Source: Spirochaetales bacterium
GTDB taxonomy: Bacteria; Spirochaetota; Spirochaetia; SZUA-6; DRHE01
NCBI GenBank assembly: GCA_030604195.1
Contig: JAUVWI010000039.1
Location: forward strand, 1-32,698
Length of the DNA: 32,698 nucleotides
Reading direction: 5' to 3'
Shown: piece after piece, positions 26,034-32,698 of the stretch
How the letters are laid out: each line of letters begins with the position of its first letter
Numbering within the stretch: the first letter of the stretch is position 1
Program-made: the position numbers and the translations under genes
Notes under the pieces: model-generated
Databases searched by the model: none
What the model was told of the DNA's origin: nothing
Seen by the model: only the letters and a program-made list of their open reading frames with translations

Positions 26034-26203
26034 CGGAAGCTGTGCAAGGAAGGTATGGACCCCTTTGACTTGATCACCGCTACATTTCCCGCAGGCACGG
26101 TGGCAGGCGGATATTGGATAATTTCAGAAACAGGGTAGAAACAGGGCCTGTAATAGACATAAAAAAGGCTATTTCAAAGATAGAAAATAAGAAAGTTCAT
26201 TAA
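26034..26203 (+). pseudogene. Relic of a tryptophan operon: TrpE fragment joined to TrpG/TrpD-like fragment
   Basis: In the 477 bp gap before argG, one frame (26034-26108) reads RKLCKEGMDPFDLITATFPA then GTVAG, an excellent match to the conserved FPAGTV(S)GAPK region of chorismate-binding TrpE/PabB enzymes. It ends abruptly. Shifted by one frame, 26105-26203 reads RILDNFRNRVETGPVIDIKK then AISKIENKKVH and a stop. This looks like the end of a TrpG amidotransferase ('ILENF') followed by the first helix of TrpD ('IKEAI.K...'). The second part is less certain. Together they suggest that trpE-trpG-trpD were removed by deletions, leaving under 200 bp. The rest of the gap (25936-26033, 26204-26271) shows nothing. 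Confidence 0.5.
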
Positions 26204-26272
26204 GGCGGTTAAGAATACCCGGTTTGCCCTTACCGGGGTTTAATTCAGAAAAACTTATAAATATACAATAAA

Positions 26273-26315
26273 ATGAATAAATATTATTGACATAATTTCT
26301 TATTTTAATTATTCT
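26273..26315 (+). promoter_or_regulatory. argG promoter with ARG-box-like operator
   Basis: TTGACA (26287-26292) and TATTCT (26310-26315) with an ideal 17 bp spacer form a strong promoter, about 100 bp ahead of argG. Overlapping the -35, ATGAATAAATATTATTG (26273-26289) resembles the imperfect palindrome bound by ArgR/AhrC (consensus around TGAATWWWWATTCA). Repression by arginine is therefore plausible. The match is good only in the left half-site. Confidence 0.5.
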
Positions 26316-26412
26316 TTCAGATAATTCCATTATCTAACAGAAATTACCTGGAGCGGGTTTCTCCATTTTAAGGAAAAGGCCATATCAAACCAGGACAAAG
26401 AAAGGAGCAGTA

Positions 26413-27663
26413 ATGATAATCGCTAAGGAACTTAAGGGTAAGCTCAAGAACATTGAACTGCCTGCGGTTAAAAAATGCGCAGTAGCATATTCCGGAGGGC
26501 TTGACAGCAGCCTGGGAATCGAGCTTTTACGGAGGATCTATAAAGTCCGGCAGATCATACCTATAACAGTTGATGTGGGGCAGGGCGAGGATGAGATAGA
26601 CCTTGCTGTCAGGCGAGCCGGGCAATTGAAAATTGATCCTCTTATTATTGATTGCAAGCAGGATTTCAGTGAAAACTGGCTTAAGAAGGCTATAAGGGCA
26701 AACTCGGATTATTACGGCTATCCGGTTTCCACCTCTATGACCCGCCAGCTTATAGCTGGAACTATTGCTTCCAAAGCTGTTGAATTGAGATGTGATTCCA
26801 TTTTAGAGGGATCAACGGGCAGAGGGAATGATCAGTTCCGCATGCATAATGTTATTAAAATGTTCGCTCCGGATATGACAGTACTTGTGCCGGTAAGAGA
26901 TTTTGACCTGACCAGAAGCCAGGAACTGAAATTGTGTGAAGAATGGGGTGTGCCGGTAGAAGAGGTTATTTCCGGGGGCGATGATAAGACCATGTGGTGC
27001 CGCTCAATTGCATCCGGGGCAATCGCTTTGAACCAGGAATTACCGGATAATATCTGGATGTGGCTGGTCCCGCCGGAGAAAGCGCCCGCCAGGCCTGAAA
27101 CAGTGAGCCTTACCTTTGAGCAGGGAATACCCACAGCAATAAACGGACGGAATAGACCGCTTGCGGATATCATTCTTGAATTGAATATAGTTGCCGGTAG
27201 AAATGGAATCGGACGCATCGATATTTTTGAAGATGGTATAATGTGTTTAAAAAGCCACGAGATATATGAAGCGCCGGCGGCCAGGCTTATTCTAACCCTG
27301 AAGGCCGACCTGGAAGCGCAGTGCTTAACTAAAGAAGAACGTGAGTTCAAAAAGTCAATCGACTCCAGGTGGGCCTCTTTAGTCTATCACGGTGAATGGT
27401 ATCATCCATTAAAAGATAATCTTGATGCCTTCATCAGCCAAAGCCAGAAGTTTGTAAATGGATCCATTAAGGCCAAACTCTATAAGGGAAACATTGAGTG
27501 CATAGAGCGGGAAAACTCGACATCATCACTTTTCTTTCCGGAGGTCCGCTCTATTGAGTCAAACAGCTTCGACCAGCGCTGGTGCGCGGATGCAGCCAGA
27601 ATAAGGGGATTGCCCTTTGAGCTTTTAGCCAAACGCCGGGAAAAGGTTAAGGAGGGTTACTAA
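26413..27663 (+). CDS. argG: Argininosuccinate synthase
   Basis: A 416-residue enzyme that joins citrulline and aspartate using ATP, the step before argH. The ATP pyrophosphatase P-loop is AYSGGLDSS (25-33; most family members have SGGLDTS), followed by VDVGQGED, EGSTGRGNDQ (usually GKGNDQ), PVRDFDLTRSQEL, the citrulline-binding HGIGRID equivalent NGIGRIDI, KSHEIYEAPAA and LVYHGEWYHPL. The sequence is moderately divergent from the common bacterial type but keeps all landmarks. AAAGGAG lies six bases before the ATG. Its TAA overlaps the ATG of argH by one base, so translation is coupled. Confidence 0.93.
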   Translation: MIIAKELKGKLKNIELPAVKKCAVAYSGGLDSSLGIELLRRIYKVRQIIPITVDVGQGEDEIDLAVRRAGQLKIDPLIIDCKQDFSENWLKKAIRANSDYYGYPVSTSMTRQLIAGTIASKAVELRCDSILEGSTGRGNDQFRMHNVIKMFAPDMTVLVPVRDFDLTRSQELKLCEEWGVPVEEVISGGDDKTMWCRSIASGAIALNQELPDNIWMWLVPPEKAPARPETVSLTFEQGIPTAINGRNRPLADIILELNIVAGRNGIGRIDIFEDGIMCLKSHEIYEAPAARLILTLKADLEAQCLTKEEREFKKSIDSRWASLVYHGEWYHPLKDNLDAFISQSQKFVNGSIKAKLYKGNIECIERENSTSSLFFPEVRSIESNSFDQRWCADAARIRGLPFELLAKRREKVKEGY

Positions 27664-29045
27664 TGGCAAAGCTCTGGCAAAAAGATTATTCTCTGGATCA
27701 AGTTGTTGAGCATTTTACTGTGGGGGAGGATTACCTTTTAGACAGGAATATTGTTAATGGTGATTGTGTTTCCGGCATTGCTCACGCAGAAATGCTGGAA
27801 TCCATCGGTATATTGACCGAAATTGAATTCAAGTCCCTTAGAAATGAGCTTGTGAATATTATAAAACTGAATGACAGGGGCAAATTTTCCATACTTCCCG
27901 GCCATGAAGACTGCCACACAGCCATTGAGAACCACCTGACATCAGTGCTCGGTGAAGCGGGTAAAAAAATCCATACCGGGCGTTCGAGGAATGATCAGGT
28001 TATTGCTGCAATCCGCCTCTATTCACGCGCCTTTCTAATTGAGTTTCAAAGAGTATGTTTAAAGCTTACCTCAAACTTGATTGATTTTGCCGGTACAAAC
28101 TCGAATGTTCCCATGCCCGGACGCACCCATATGCAGATTGCCATGCCTTCTTCAGTTGGTCTATGGGCAGGGGCGTATGCAGAAGGTCTTTTAGATGATC
28201 TTTACCTGGTTGCAGCCGCCTATAATTTAAACAATATGTGCCCGCTGGGCTCTGCGGCAAGCTATGGAGTGTCGCTCCCCATTAAACGGGAGATGGTTGC
28301 CCATGCACTTGGCTTTGAGAGGGTTCAGAATAATGTTCTGTATGTGAACAACAGCCGGGGAAAAATTGAATCAGTTATCCTGGATGCTTTAGAACAGGTA
28401 ATGATTACATTAAGCAAAATGGCGCAGGATCTGATACTATTTTCAATGCCTGAATTTAAGTATTTTTCACTCCCTGTTGAACTGTGCACAGGCAGCAGTA
28501 TTATGCCTCAGAAGAGAAATCCTGCTGCACTTGAGCTTATAAGGGCAAAAGCCTCAGCAGTTTCGGCTTTTTCAATGCAGATTAAGAGCATTATCAAAGG
28601 ACTGCCCTCAGGCTATAACCGGGATTTTCAGGATACAAAAGCACCTTTTATCAAGGGCCTTAATGTAGGTATGAACTGTGTCAGGATTATGGACCTTATA
28701 ATCAGGCGTGTAAAGGTAAATGAGAAAAAACTCCTGGAGGGCTTTATACCGGAAATCTTTGCCACCGATAGGGCAATGGAACTGGTAGGCCGGGGAATAC
28801 CTTTTCGTGATGCCTACCGGCAGGTGGGCTGTAGCCTCGATACTCTTAAGGATGAAGACCCTTATGAGGCTATCAGGAAAAAGACCCATACAGGGGCAAC
28901 CGGAAACCTGGGCCTGGATTCTTCCCGTAACAGGATTAAGGAGTTCGAATCATTACTGGAAACGGAAGCTGCTCGTGTAGAAAAAAGAATAACCGGATTA
29001 GCCGGCTTTAAGGTTTTGCTTTTTAAACCGGAGCAGTCTGTTTAG
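27663..29045 (+). CDS. argH: Argininosuccinate lyase
   Basis: A 460-residue member of the fumarase/aspartase superfamily that cleaves argininosuccinate to arginine and fumarate as a cytoplasmic tetramer. The signature loop is GSSIMPQKRNPAALEL (277-292), and other conserved stretches are HEDCHTAIENHL, KIHTGRSRNDQV, PGRTHMQIAMP and LPSGYNRDFQDTK. Length is normal. It follows argG with a 1 nt overlap, and its last 23 bases overlap the end of the convergent pyrDK gene. Confidence 0.95.
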   Translation: MAKLWQKDYSLDQVVEHFTVGEDYLLDRNIVNGDCVSGIAHAEMLESIGILTEIEFKSLRNELVNIIKLNDRGKFSILPGHEDCHTAIENHLTSVLGEAGKKIHTGRSRNDQVIAAIRLYSRAFLIEFQRVCLKLTSNLIDFAGTNSNVPMPGRTHMQIAMPSSVGLWAGAYAEGLLDDLYLVAAAYNLNNMCPLGSAASYGVSLPIKREMVAHALGFERVQNNVLYVNNSRGKIESVILDALEQVMITLSKMAQDLILFSMPEFKYFSLPVELCTGSSIMPQKRNPAALELIRAKASAVSAFSMQIKSIIKGLPSGYNRDFQDTKAPFIKGLNVGMNCVRIMDLIIRRVKVNEKKLLEGFIPEIFATDRAMELVGRGIPFRDAYRQVGCSLDTLKDEDPYEAIRKKTHTGATGNLGLDSSRNRIKEFESLLETEAARVEKRITGLAGFKVLLFKPEQSV

Positions 29046-30750
29046 CATTAACCGGTTGCTTGGCTTCAATCCCGCCAATCTCCATTAATGATAGGAATGT
29101 TCCCTCTTTACAGAGCAATCTGCCTTTGCATTCGCAACTTCCGCATGCCCCGATGCCGCACATTGTCTCGGTTTCTAATGATGCATAGATATACAGAGGA
29201 TCGGCTCCCAGTGAAACCTCTATTTCCATGGCAATCTTCATAAATTGCTCGGGCCCTATATTATAAAAGCAGGTATCAGCTGCACTCCTGCAAGCCAGCT
29301 CCTCAACCATTACATCCAGGACCCTACCCTTTATACCATTATCCGCAACAGGGACGAAGGTTGCATACTTGCTGATCTCTTTGCCCAGTACAATCTCTTC
29401 CTTCGAAGTTACGCCGCAATAGACTGTTACCTCTTTCCCCTGGCTGTGGAGCTTTTCTACAAGTCTGGGCGCTACTGCAATTCCGGTTCCGCCGGCAACC
29501 ACGCAGGCTTTCGGCTTTTCGTTACTTGGTGAATCAGCTCCATAGACTCCCCTTATCAGCAGGGTGTCCCCTTTACGTAGAGTAAAAAGCGAGTTGGTGA
29601 ATATTCCTTTTTTCCTGATGATGAACTTCAAAGGGGAAGTGCCGGCAATCGAGAATGGCTTTTCTCCGATTCCAGGGATGAAAAGAAAAGCATACTGGCT
29701 TGAACTATAATCTATACTTCCTTCAAGGCTTAGTATTCTTAAATATTCATTTTTTTCTTCAATATGTTCTATTTTATATGGTTTATATTCCATTTTTCTT
29801 TGCTTTGAAAGCAATTCTTCAGCAAGATTTGTATTATCTTCAATATCCCTTTTAAGTGAGTAAAAGTAATGCGGCAATATCTCCTGGCTTGGTACTCTTA
29901 TTATTACACTGCCAAGGCCGACAACATCGGCCCCTGCTTCTTTCATGTTTAGGACATCCGCTGCGCTGGTAATACCTCCCATTCCGATTATTGGTACAGC
30001 TTCACCCACTGCCTGCCTGATTTCTCTTACCTTTTGTAAGGCAGTCTCCCTGATCCATAGACCTGATTTACCTCCCTTATGCCCGTCAGGGTTATAAAGA
30101 ACAGGCTGGCCCGTATAGGGTTCCCTGAAAACTTCCGGCCCCACAGTATTGATGGCAGATATACCGTCGGCCCCTGCTTGCACTGCAGCCAGGGCGATAT
30201 TGCCGATATTGGCGACATTCGGAGTCAGTTTAGCAAAAAGCAGTCCATGCGTATTTTTTCGTATTTCACTTATAAACTCTTTTACCGTAGCAGGATCACT
30301 GCCGATTACCGAGCCGTACCGGCCTCCGGCATGGGGGCAGGAGAAGTTAAGCTCAAGCAGATCAGCAACCTGTTCAAAGCCCTTAACCAGGAGTATAAAA
30401 TCCTCTATGGAATCCGCAGACAGGGAAACATTCAGCAAAGCTCTAAGTTCATGTCTATTCCTGAGCCGGATCAGTTCTTCCAGCCCCTTTTGCATGCCCG
30501 GGTTTTTCAAACCTACTGCATTTCCATAGCATCCTGAATTCTGTTCAACAATAATAGGTTCCCTGTTCCCCGAATTCGGCTTTACCTGGTAACTCTTGGT
30601 GGTTATCAATTCAATTTCAGGAATGTTGTTATCAACCCACTCTATCAGGTTGATCTTTGTAGTTAAAATACCGGAAACGGTTGCCAGTTTGACTCTGCTA
30701 TCTTTTAATATTCTTAATACTTTCCTCTGCCTGTTCTCTGTAAATTCCAT
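29023..30750 (-). CDS. pyrDK: Fused dihydroorotate dehydrogenase B: catalytic PyrD and electron-transfer PyrK
   Basis: A 575-residue fusion. Residues 1-~305 are a class 1B dihydroorotate dehydrogenase: VEQNSGCYGNAVGLKNPG, the NFSCPH motif carrying the catalytic Cys, LFAKLTPNV, SAINTVG and the FMN-phosphate loop GMGGITSAADVL. From ~325 a PyrK reductase follows: FAD-binding EKPFSIAGTSP, NAD loop VVAGGTGIAVAP and, at the end, a [2Fe-2S] cluster site with Cys531, Cys536, Cys539 and Cys541 or Cys547. The two are normally separate subunits of a heterotetramer that oxidises dihydroorotate with NAD. The CPH (not CPN) form is as in archaeal-type enzymes. It follows pyrFE after 51 bp that contain a terminator, and GGAGG precedes the ATG. 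Confidence 0.9.
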   Translation of the reverse strand: MEFTENRQRKVLRILKDSRVKLATVSGILTTKINLIEWVDNNIPEIELITTKSYQVKPNSGNREPIIVEQNSGCYGNAVGLKNPGMQKGLEELIRLRNRHELRALLNVSLSADSIEDFILLVKGFEQVADLLELNFSCPHAGGRYGSVIGSDPATVKEFISEIRKNTHGLLFAKLTPNVANIGNIALAAVQAGADGISAINTVGPEVFREPYTGQPVLYNPDGHKGGKSGLWIRETALQKVREIRQAVGEAVPIIGMGGITSAADVLNMKEAGADVVGLGSVIIRVPSQEILPHYFYSLKRDIEDNTNLAEELLSKQRKMEYKPYKIEHIEEKNEYLRILSLEGSIDYSSSQYAFLFIPGIGEKPFSIAGTSPLKFIIRKKGIFTNSLFTLRKGDTLLIRGVYGADSPSNEKPKACVVAGGTGIAVAPRLVEKLHSQGKEVTVYCGVTSKEEIVLGKEISKYATFVPVADNGIKGRVLDVMVEELACRSAADTCFYNIGPEQFMKIAMEIEVSLGADPLYIYASLETETMCGIGACGSCECKGRLLCKEGTFLSLMEIGGIEAKQPVNAKQTAPV

Positions 30751-30773
30751 TGCTTCCTCCCATTTGTGATTAC

Positions 30774-30814
30774 AAAAAAAAACCGGAAAGGATTAAATTA
30801 ATTATCCTTTCCGG
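30774..30814 (-). terminator. Perfect intrinsic terminator between pyrFE and pyrDK
   Basis: Read leftward, CCGGAAAGGAT (30814-30804) pairs perfectly with ATCCTTTCCGG (30793-30783) and is followed by nine T (30782-30774). The left arm contains the last codons of pyrFE. Only 23 bp separate the T tract from the pyrDK start, too little for a promoter, so pyrDK probably depends on read-through or on a promoter inside pyrFE. Confidence 0.85.
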
Positions 30815-32229
30815 AGAGGTCCAGGTTCAGCCCGGGGCGTTGTTGATACCCCGGCAATAGCCAAAAGTTCCGCTATATCAGCATAGGAGTGAACCCGTAT
30901 GCCCTGTTTGGCAAGCTCTTCCCTGCCTCTCTTATCCCGCTCAATTAAGACAATCAGGTCACCTACTATCAAGCCCTCTTCATGAAGTATTTCAATAGCT
31001 TGCAGCTTGCTCTTGGCTGTAGTAATAAGATCGTCAATAAGGAGAACCCTTTCTCCCTTATTAAAGCTCCCTTCAATGCGATTCCCGCTTCCGTGATCTT
31101 TTGGAACAATCCGGGGATAGATAAAGGGAATACCGGTTTTTAGTGAAATGGCTGTGGCAATGGGAATAGCGGCTACAGGTATGGCTGCAATTCTGTCAAA
31201 CTCAAGATCTTCGGCAAGCTCTATATAAGCATCAGCAATTTTGAAGAGCAAAGCTGGATTGGAGATTATCTTTCTCAGGTCAAGATAAAAGGGAGAGATC
31301 TTTCCTGATTTGAGTTTAAAGCTACCGAGTTTCAAACAATCGTTATTTACAATTTCTTCAAGCAGATGCTGTTTTTTAGGGTCTTTGTTATTTTTTAGCT
31401 CTGTTGCCGGGCAAATAACCCTGCCATTCCTGCCGTGGTCCAGGCGGGCCCTGTTTATTCTGTCCCTTAATATCCTGGCCATCTCCCCTGGGTGAGGATC
31501 CTGGCTGATCATCCGGGCTGCCACGGCAAGCAGACCAAGTTTGTCCGAACGTATGCCGGCACAGACGCTCTTTTCCAGAGAGCCGCCCTGGACACCGATA
31601 CCGGGAGCCAGGATCCAGATTTCGGGAAGCTCTCTTCTAACCCGGATAAGGGCTTCAATATCTGTTGCCCCGACAACCAGGCCAATCTCCTCTGCCCAGC
31701 TTGAAACCTCTAAAGCGATCTCAATATATAAGGGATTCATACCCCTCTTTAGAACGGTTAATCCCTGAATAGCTTCCGATCCGGGATTTGAGGTTCGGCA
31801 GAGGGCAAAGAGCCCCTTTCCCGAATATTCTAAAAAGGGGAGTACCGACTCATTCCCCGGGTAGGGATTGATGGTTGCGCAGTCAGCCCCGTAATAGCCG
31901 AATATGGCTTCAGCGTAGGCGCCTGCGGTCTGACCTATATCATTACGCTTGCCATCGATAATAACAGGTGTTCCATCCGGTATCAGAGCTATGGTTTCTT
32001 TCATAGCTTCAAGCCCTTTCGGGCCGAAGGCTTCATAAAAGGCAATGTTGGGCTTAAAACATGCCGCATATTGATCTGTTTGTTCAATTATTCTTCTGTT
32101 AAAACCAACTATGGCTGAGACAATATCCTCATTACGGTTTATACTGATTCTGGGATCAAGCCCGACACATAACAGGCTTTGCTTCTGCCTGCAGGCTTCT
32201 TCTAATCGTAAAAAAAAACTCTTTTCCAT
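30802..32229 (-). CDS. pyrFE: Fused orotidine-5'-phosphate decarboxylase / orotate phosphoribosyltransferase
   Basis: A 475-residue protein doing the last two steps of UMP synthesis. Residues 1-~275 are a type 2 OMP decarboxylase: CVGLDPR (21-27), FKPNIAFYEAFG (58-69), the catalytic IDGKRNDIGQTA (91-102, Lys94), INPYPGNES and LAPGIGVQGG. Residues ~283-475 are OPRT: FKLKSGKISPFYLDLRKI (304-321), PVAAIPIATAISLKTG, the flexible loop KDHGSGNRIEG and the PRPP loop VLLIDDLITTAKS (395-407; most OPRTs have TTGGS or TTGxS). The domain order is opposite to animal UMP synthase. An AGGAGG precedes the ATG. A long leader with a terminator lies upstream, and the stop is inside the next terminator. Confidence 0.93.
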   Translation of the reverse strand: MEKSFFLRLEEACRQKQSLLCVGLDPRISINRNEDIVSAIVGFNRRIIEQTDQYAACFKPNIAFYEAFGPKGLEAMKETIALIPDGTPVIIDGKRNDIGQTAGAYAEAIFGYYGADCATINPYPGNESVLPFLEYSGKGLFALCRTSNPGSEAIQGLTVLKRGMNPLYIEIALEVSSWAEEIGLVVGATDIEALIRVRRELPEIWILAPGIGVQGGSLEKSVCAGIRSDKLGLLAVAARMISQDPHPGEMARILRDRINRARLDHGRNGRVICPATELKNNKDPKKQHLLEEIVNNDCLKLGSFKLKSGKISPFYLDLRKIISNPALLFKIADAYIELAEDLEFDRIAAIPVAAIPIATAISLKTGIPFIYPRIVPKDHGSGNRIEGSFNKGERVLLIDDLITTAKSKLQAIEILHEEGLIVGDLIVLIERDKRGREELAKQGIRVHSYADIAELLAIAGVSTTPRAEPGPLRKG

Positions 32230-32258
32230 TTTTCCTCCTGTTTATTCTCTCTTTGCTT

Positions 32259-32288
32259 AAAAAAAAAGAGAGCCAAAGGCTCTCTTTT
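32259..32288 (-). terminator. Leader terminator (attenuator) ahead of pyrFE
   Basis: Read leftward, GAGAGCC-TTT-GGCTCTC (32284-32268, extended by flanking A-T pairs) is followed by a run of nine T down to 32259. It lies only 30 bp before the pyrFE ATG, leaving no room for another promoter, so pyrFE transcription must pass through it. This is the layout of a transcription attenuator. Confidence 0.75.
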
Positions 32289-32300
32289 CAATAAAATAAC

Positions 32301-32325
32301 AAGACCCTTTCCGGGCCGGGGTCTT
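32301..32325 (-). promoter_or_regulatory. Second leader hairpin upstream of the pyrFE attenuator
   Basis: AAGACCC (32325-32319 on the minus strand) pairs with GGGTCTT (32307-32301) around CGGCCCGGAAA, followed by an AU-rich stretch. It could be an alternative or antiterminator-type structure, or itself a weak terminator. The classical PyrR-binding sequence was looked for and not found. Confidence 0.45.
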
Positions 32326-32358
32326 TCGTTGTTGTATCAATCTTAATTGGCTGAATTT

Positions 32359-32470
32359 GAATTTCCCATCGCAGATTACATCCGCAACCGAAGTTCTCAA
32401 GGCAGAAGTCCAACTCAAAATATTCGGGCGTCCACAGGACTTCCTGCTGTCGCTGACTTTAATATTTCTT
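32359..32470 (-). repeat. Copy B of the interspersed repeat, inside the pyrFE leader
   Basis: The minus strand aligns over its whole length with 131-250 (+). It contains GTCAGCGAC, GGAAGTCCT, CCGAATAT and CTTCGGTTGCGGATGTAA in the same order. Internal pairing is possible between GCAGGAAGTCC (32447-32437) and GGACTTCTGC (32411-32402), and between CCGAA (32427-32423) and TTCGG (32392-32388). It lies downstream of a good promoter and upstream of the attenuator, so in this copy it would be part of the pyrFE transcript. Confidence 0.6.
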
Positions 32471-32515
32471 GTTAAAATAACAAACTTTTGATCTATCATA
32501 GCATAAATTGTTAGG

Positions 32516-32544
32516 ATCATTTCATATTCCTATTGATCTGTCAA
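32516..32544 (-). promoter_or_regulatory. Likely pyrFE promoter
   Basis: TTGACA (32544-32539) and AATGAT (32521-32516), 17 bp apart on the minus strand, would start a transcript near 32508 with a leader of about 280 nt before pyrFE. A TATGAT a little downstream is an alternative -10. Confidence 0.5.
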
Positions 32545-32698
32545 TAGCTCACCTCGATAAAAGAATCTACTTTTCCCTAATTCTGCAGTCCACTAAATAA
32601 CCTGAAAGATTAATTTTTTTCTCTGTAATGAAATAGGGAGTCTTTTTTTATTTTTGTTAACAATATGCAGTTGTCTAAAGGCGTCTAATATGCTACAA
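32545..32698. other. Window end, no gene recognised
   Basis: An AT-rich stretch with a T-rich run near 32643-32656 on the + strand. No convincing reading frame, RNA gene or repeat was seen; the gene that presumably lies to the right is outside the window. Confidence 0.4.

Noticed and set aside
26832..27350. A 172-codon frame antisense to argG
   Set aside because: argG motifs are continuous on the + strand, and the antisense product looks like a compositional shadow.
32301..32325. PyrR-binding site in the pyrFE leader
   Set aside because: The conserved PyrR loop sequence (UCC and GAGAGG-like segments) is absent from the hairpins.
32257..32520. An 87-codon frame on the minus strand before pyrFE
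   Set aside because: It runs through repeat copy B, the leader hairpin and the attenuator. Copy A is interrupted by a stop in the equivalent frame, and there is no good ribosome-binding site.
1..32698. CRISPR arrays, tRNA or rRNA genes, insertion sequences, integrase-type attachment sites
   Set aside because: No regularly spaced repeats of CRISPR length, no tRNA-like cloverleaf with a T-loop, no rRNA sequence and no transposase or integrase motif were seen on either strand.

Overview
The window looks like a chromosomal stretch of a flagellated, biosynthetically capable bacterium. Gene content and protein style (FliS and FlgN-like chaperones, fused AroD-AroE, an enlarged Prs, a SPOR protein) fit a spirochaete best. 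That assignment is inference from general resemblance; there is no rRNA or other decisive marker here.

Left part (1-17.8 kb): ordinary, tightly packed housekeeping genes. The 3' end of trpS is followed by a repeat element, then a leftward glnA-DUF554 pair. Next comes a rightward cluster: a soluble hybrid histidine kinase with three GAF domains, a small exported protein and a fused AroD-AroE, ending at a strong hairpin terminator. A leftward epimerase-prs pair and an exported beta-propeller protein with a degenerate polysaccharide-deacetylase domain come next. A second rightward cluster has almost no gaps: fliS, flgN-like, polA, coaE, a SPOR protein and a divergent PAP2-family protein.

Middle part (17.8-26.2 kb): a decayed block. 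A type I restriction-modification locus (hsdM/hsdS, fic, hsdR, leftward) has lost pieces inside its genes: hsdR lost its helicase core and 3' end, hsdM lost its catalytic NPPF segment, and the rest of hsdM is fused in frame to the end of hsdS. Only fic looks whole. Next to it an iron-type ABC transporter has a binding protein without a signal peptide and a double permease fused in frame to the first ~90 residues of its ATPase. An intact OmpR-family response regulator lacks a partner kinase. A ~170 bp relic joins pieces that read like TrpE and then TrpG/TrpD. Repeated deletion with ends inside genes explains all of this better than a single insertion does.

Right part (26.2-32.7 kb): arginine and pyrimidine synthesis. 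argG-argH run rightward from a good promoter with an ARG-box-like sequence. Leftward, and overlapping the end of argH, lie two fusion genes, pyrD-pyrK and pyrF-pyrE. A long leader with a hairpin and an intrinsic terminator precedes pyrFE, and a second perfect terminator sits between pyrFE and pyrDK, so transcription attenuation is likely. A ~115 bp repeat in the pyrFE leader is clearly related to the one beside trpS at the other end of the window.

No rRNA, tRNA, CRISPR array, transposase or integrase was recognised. All family calls come from reading motifs by eye; no database search was run.
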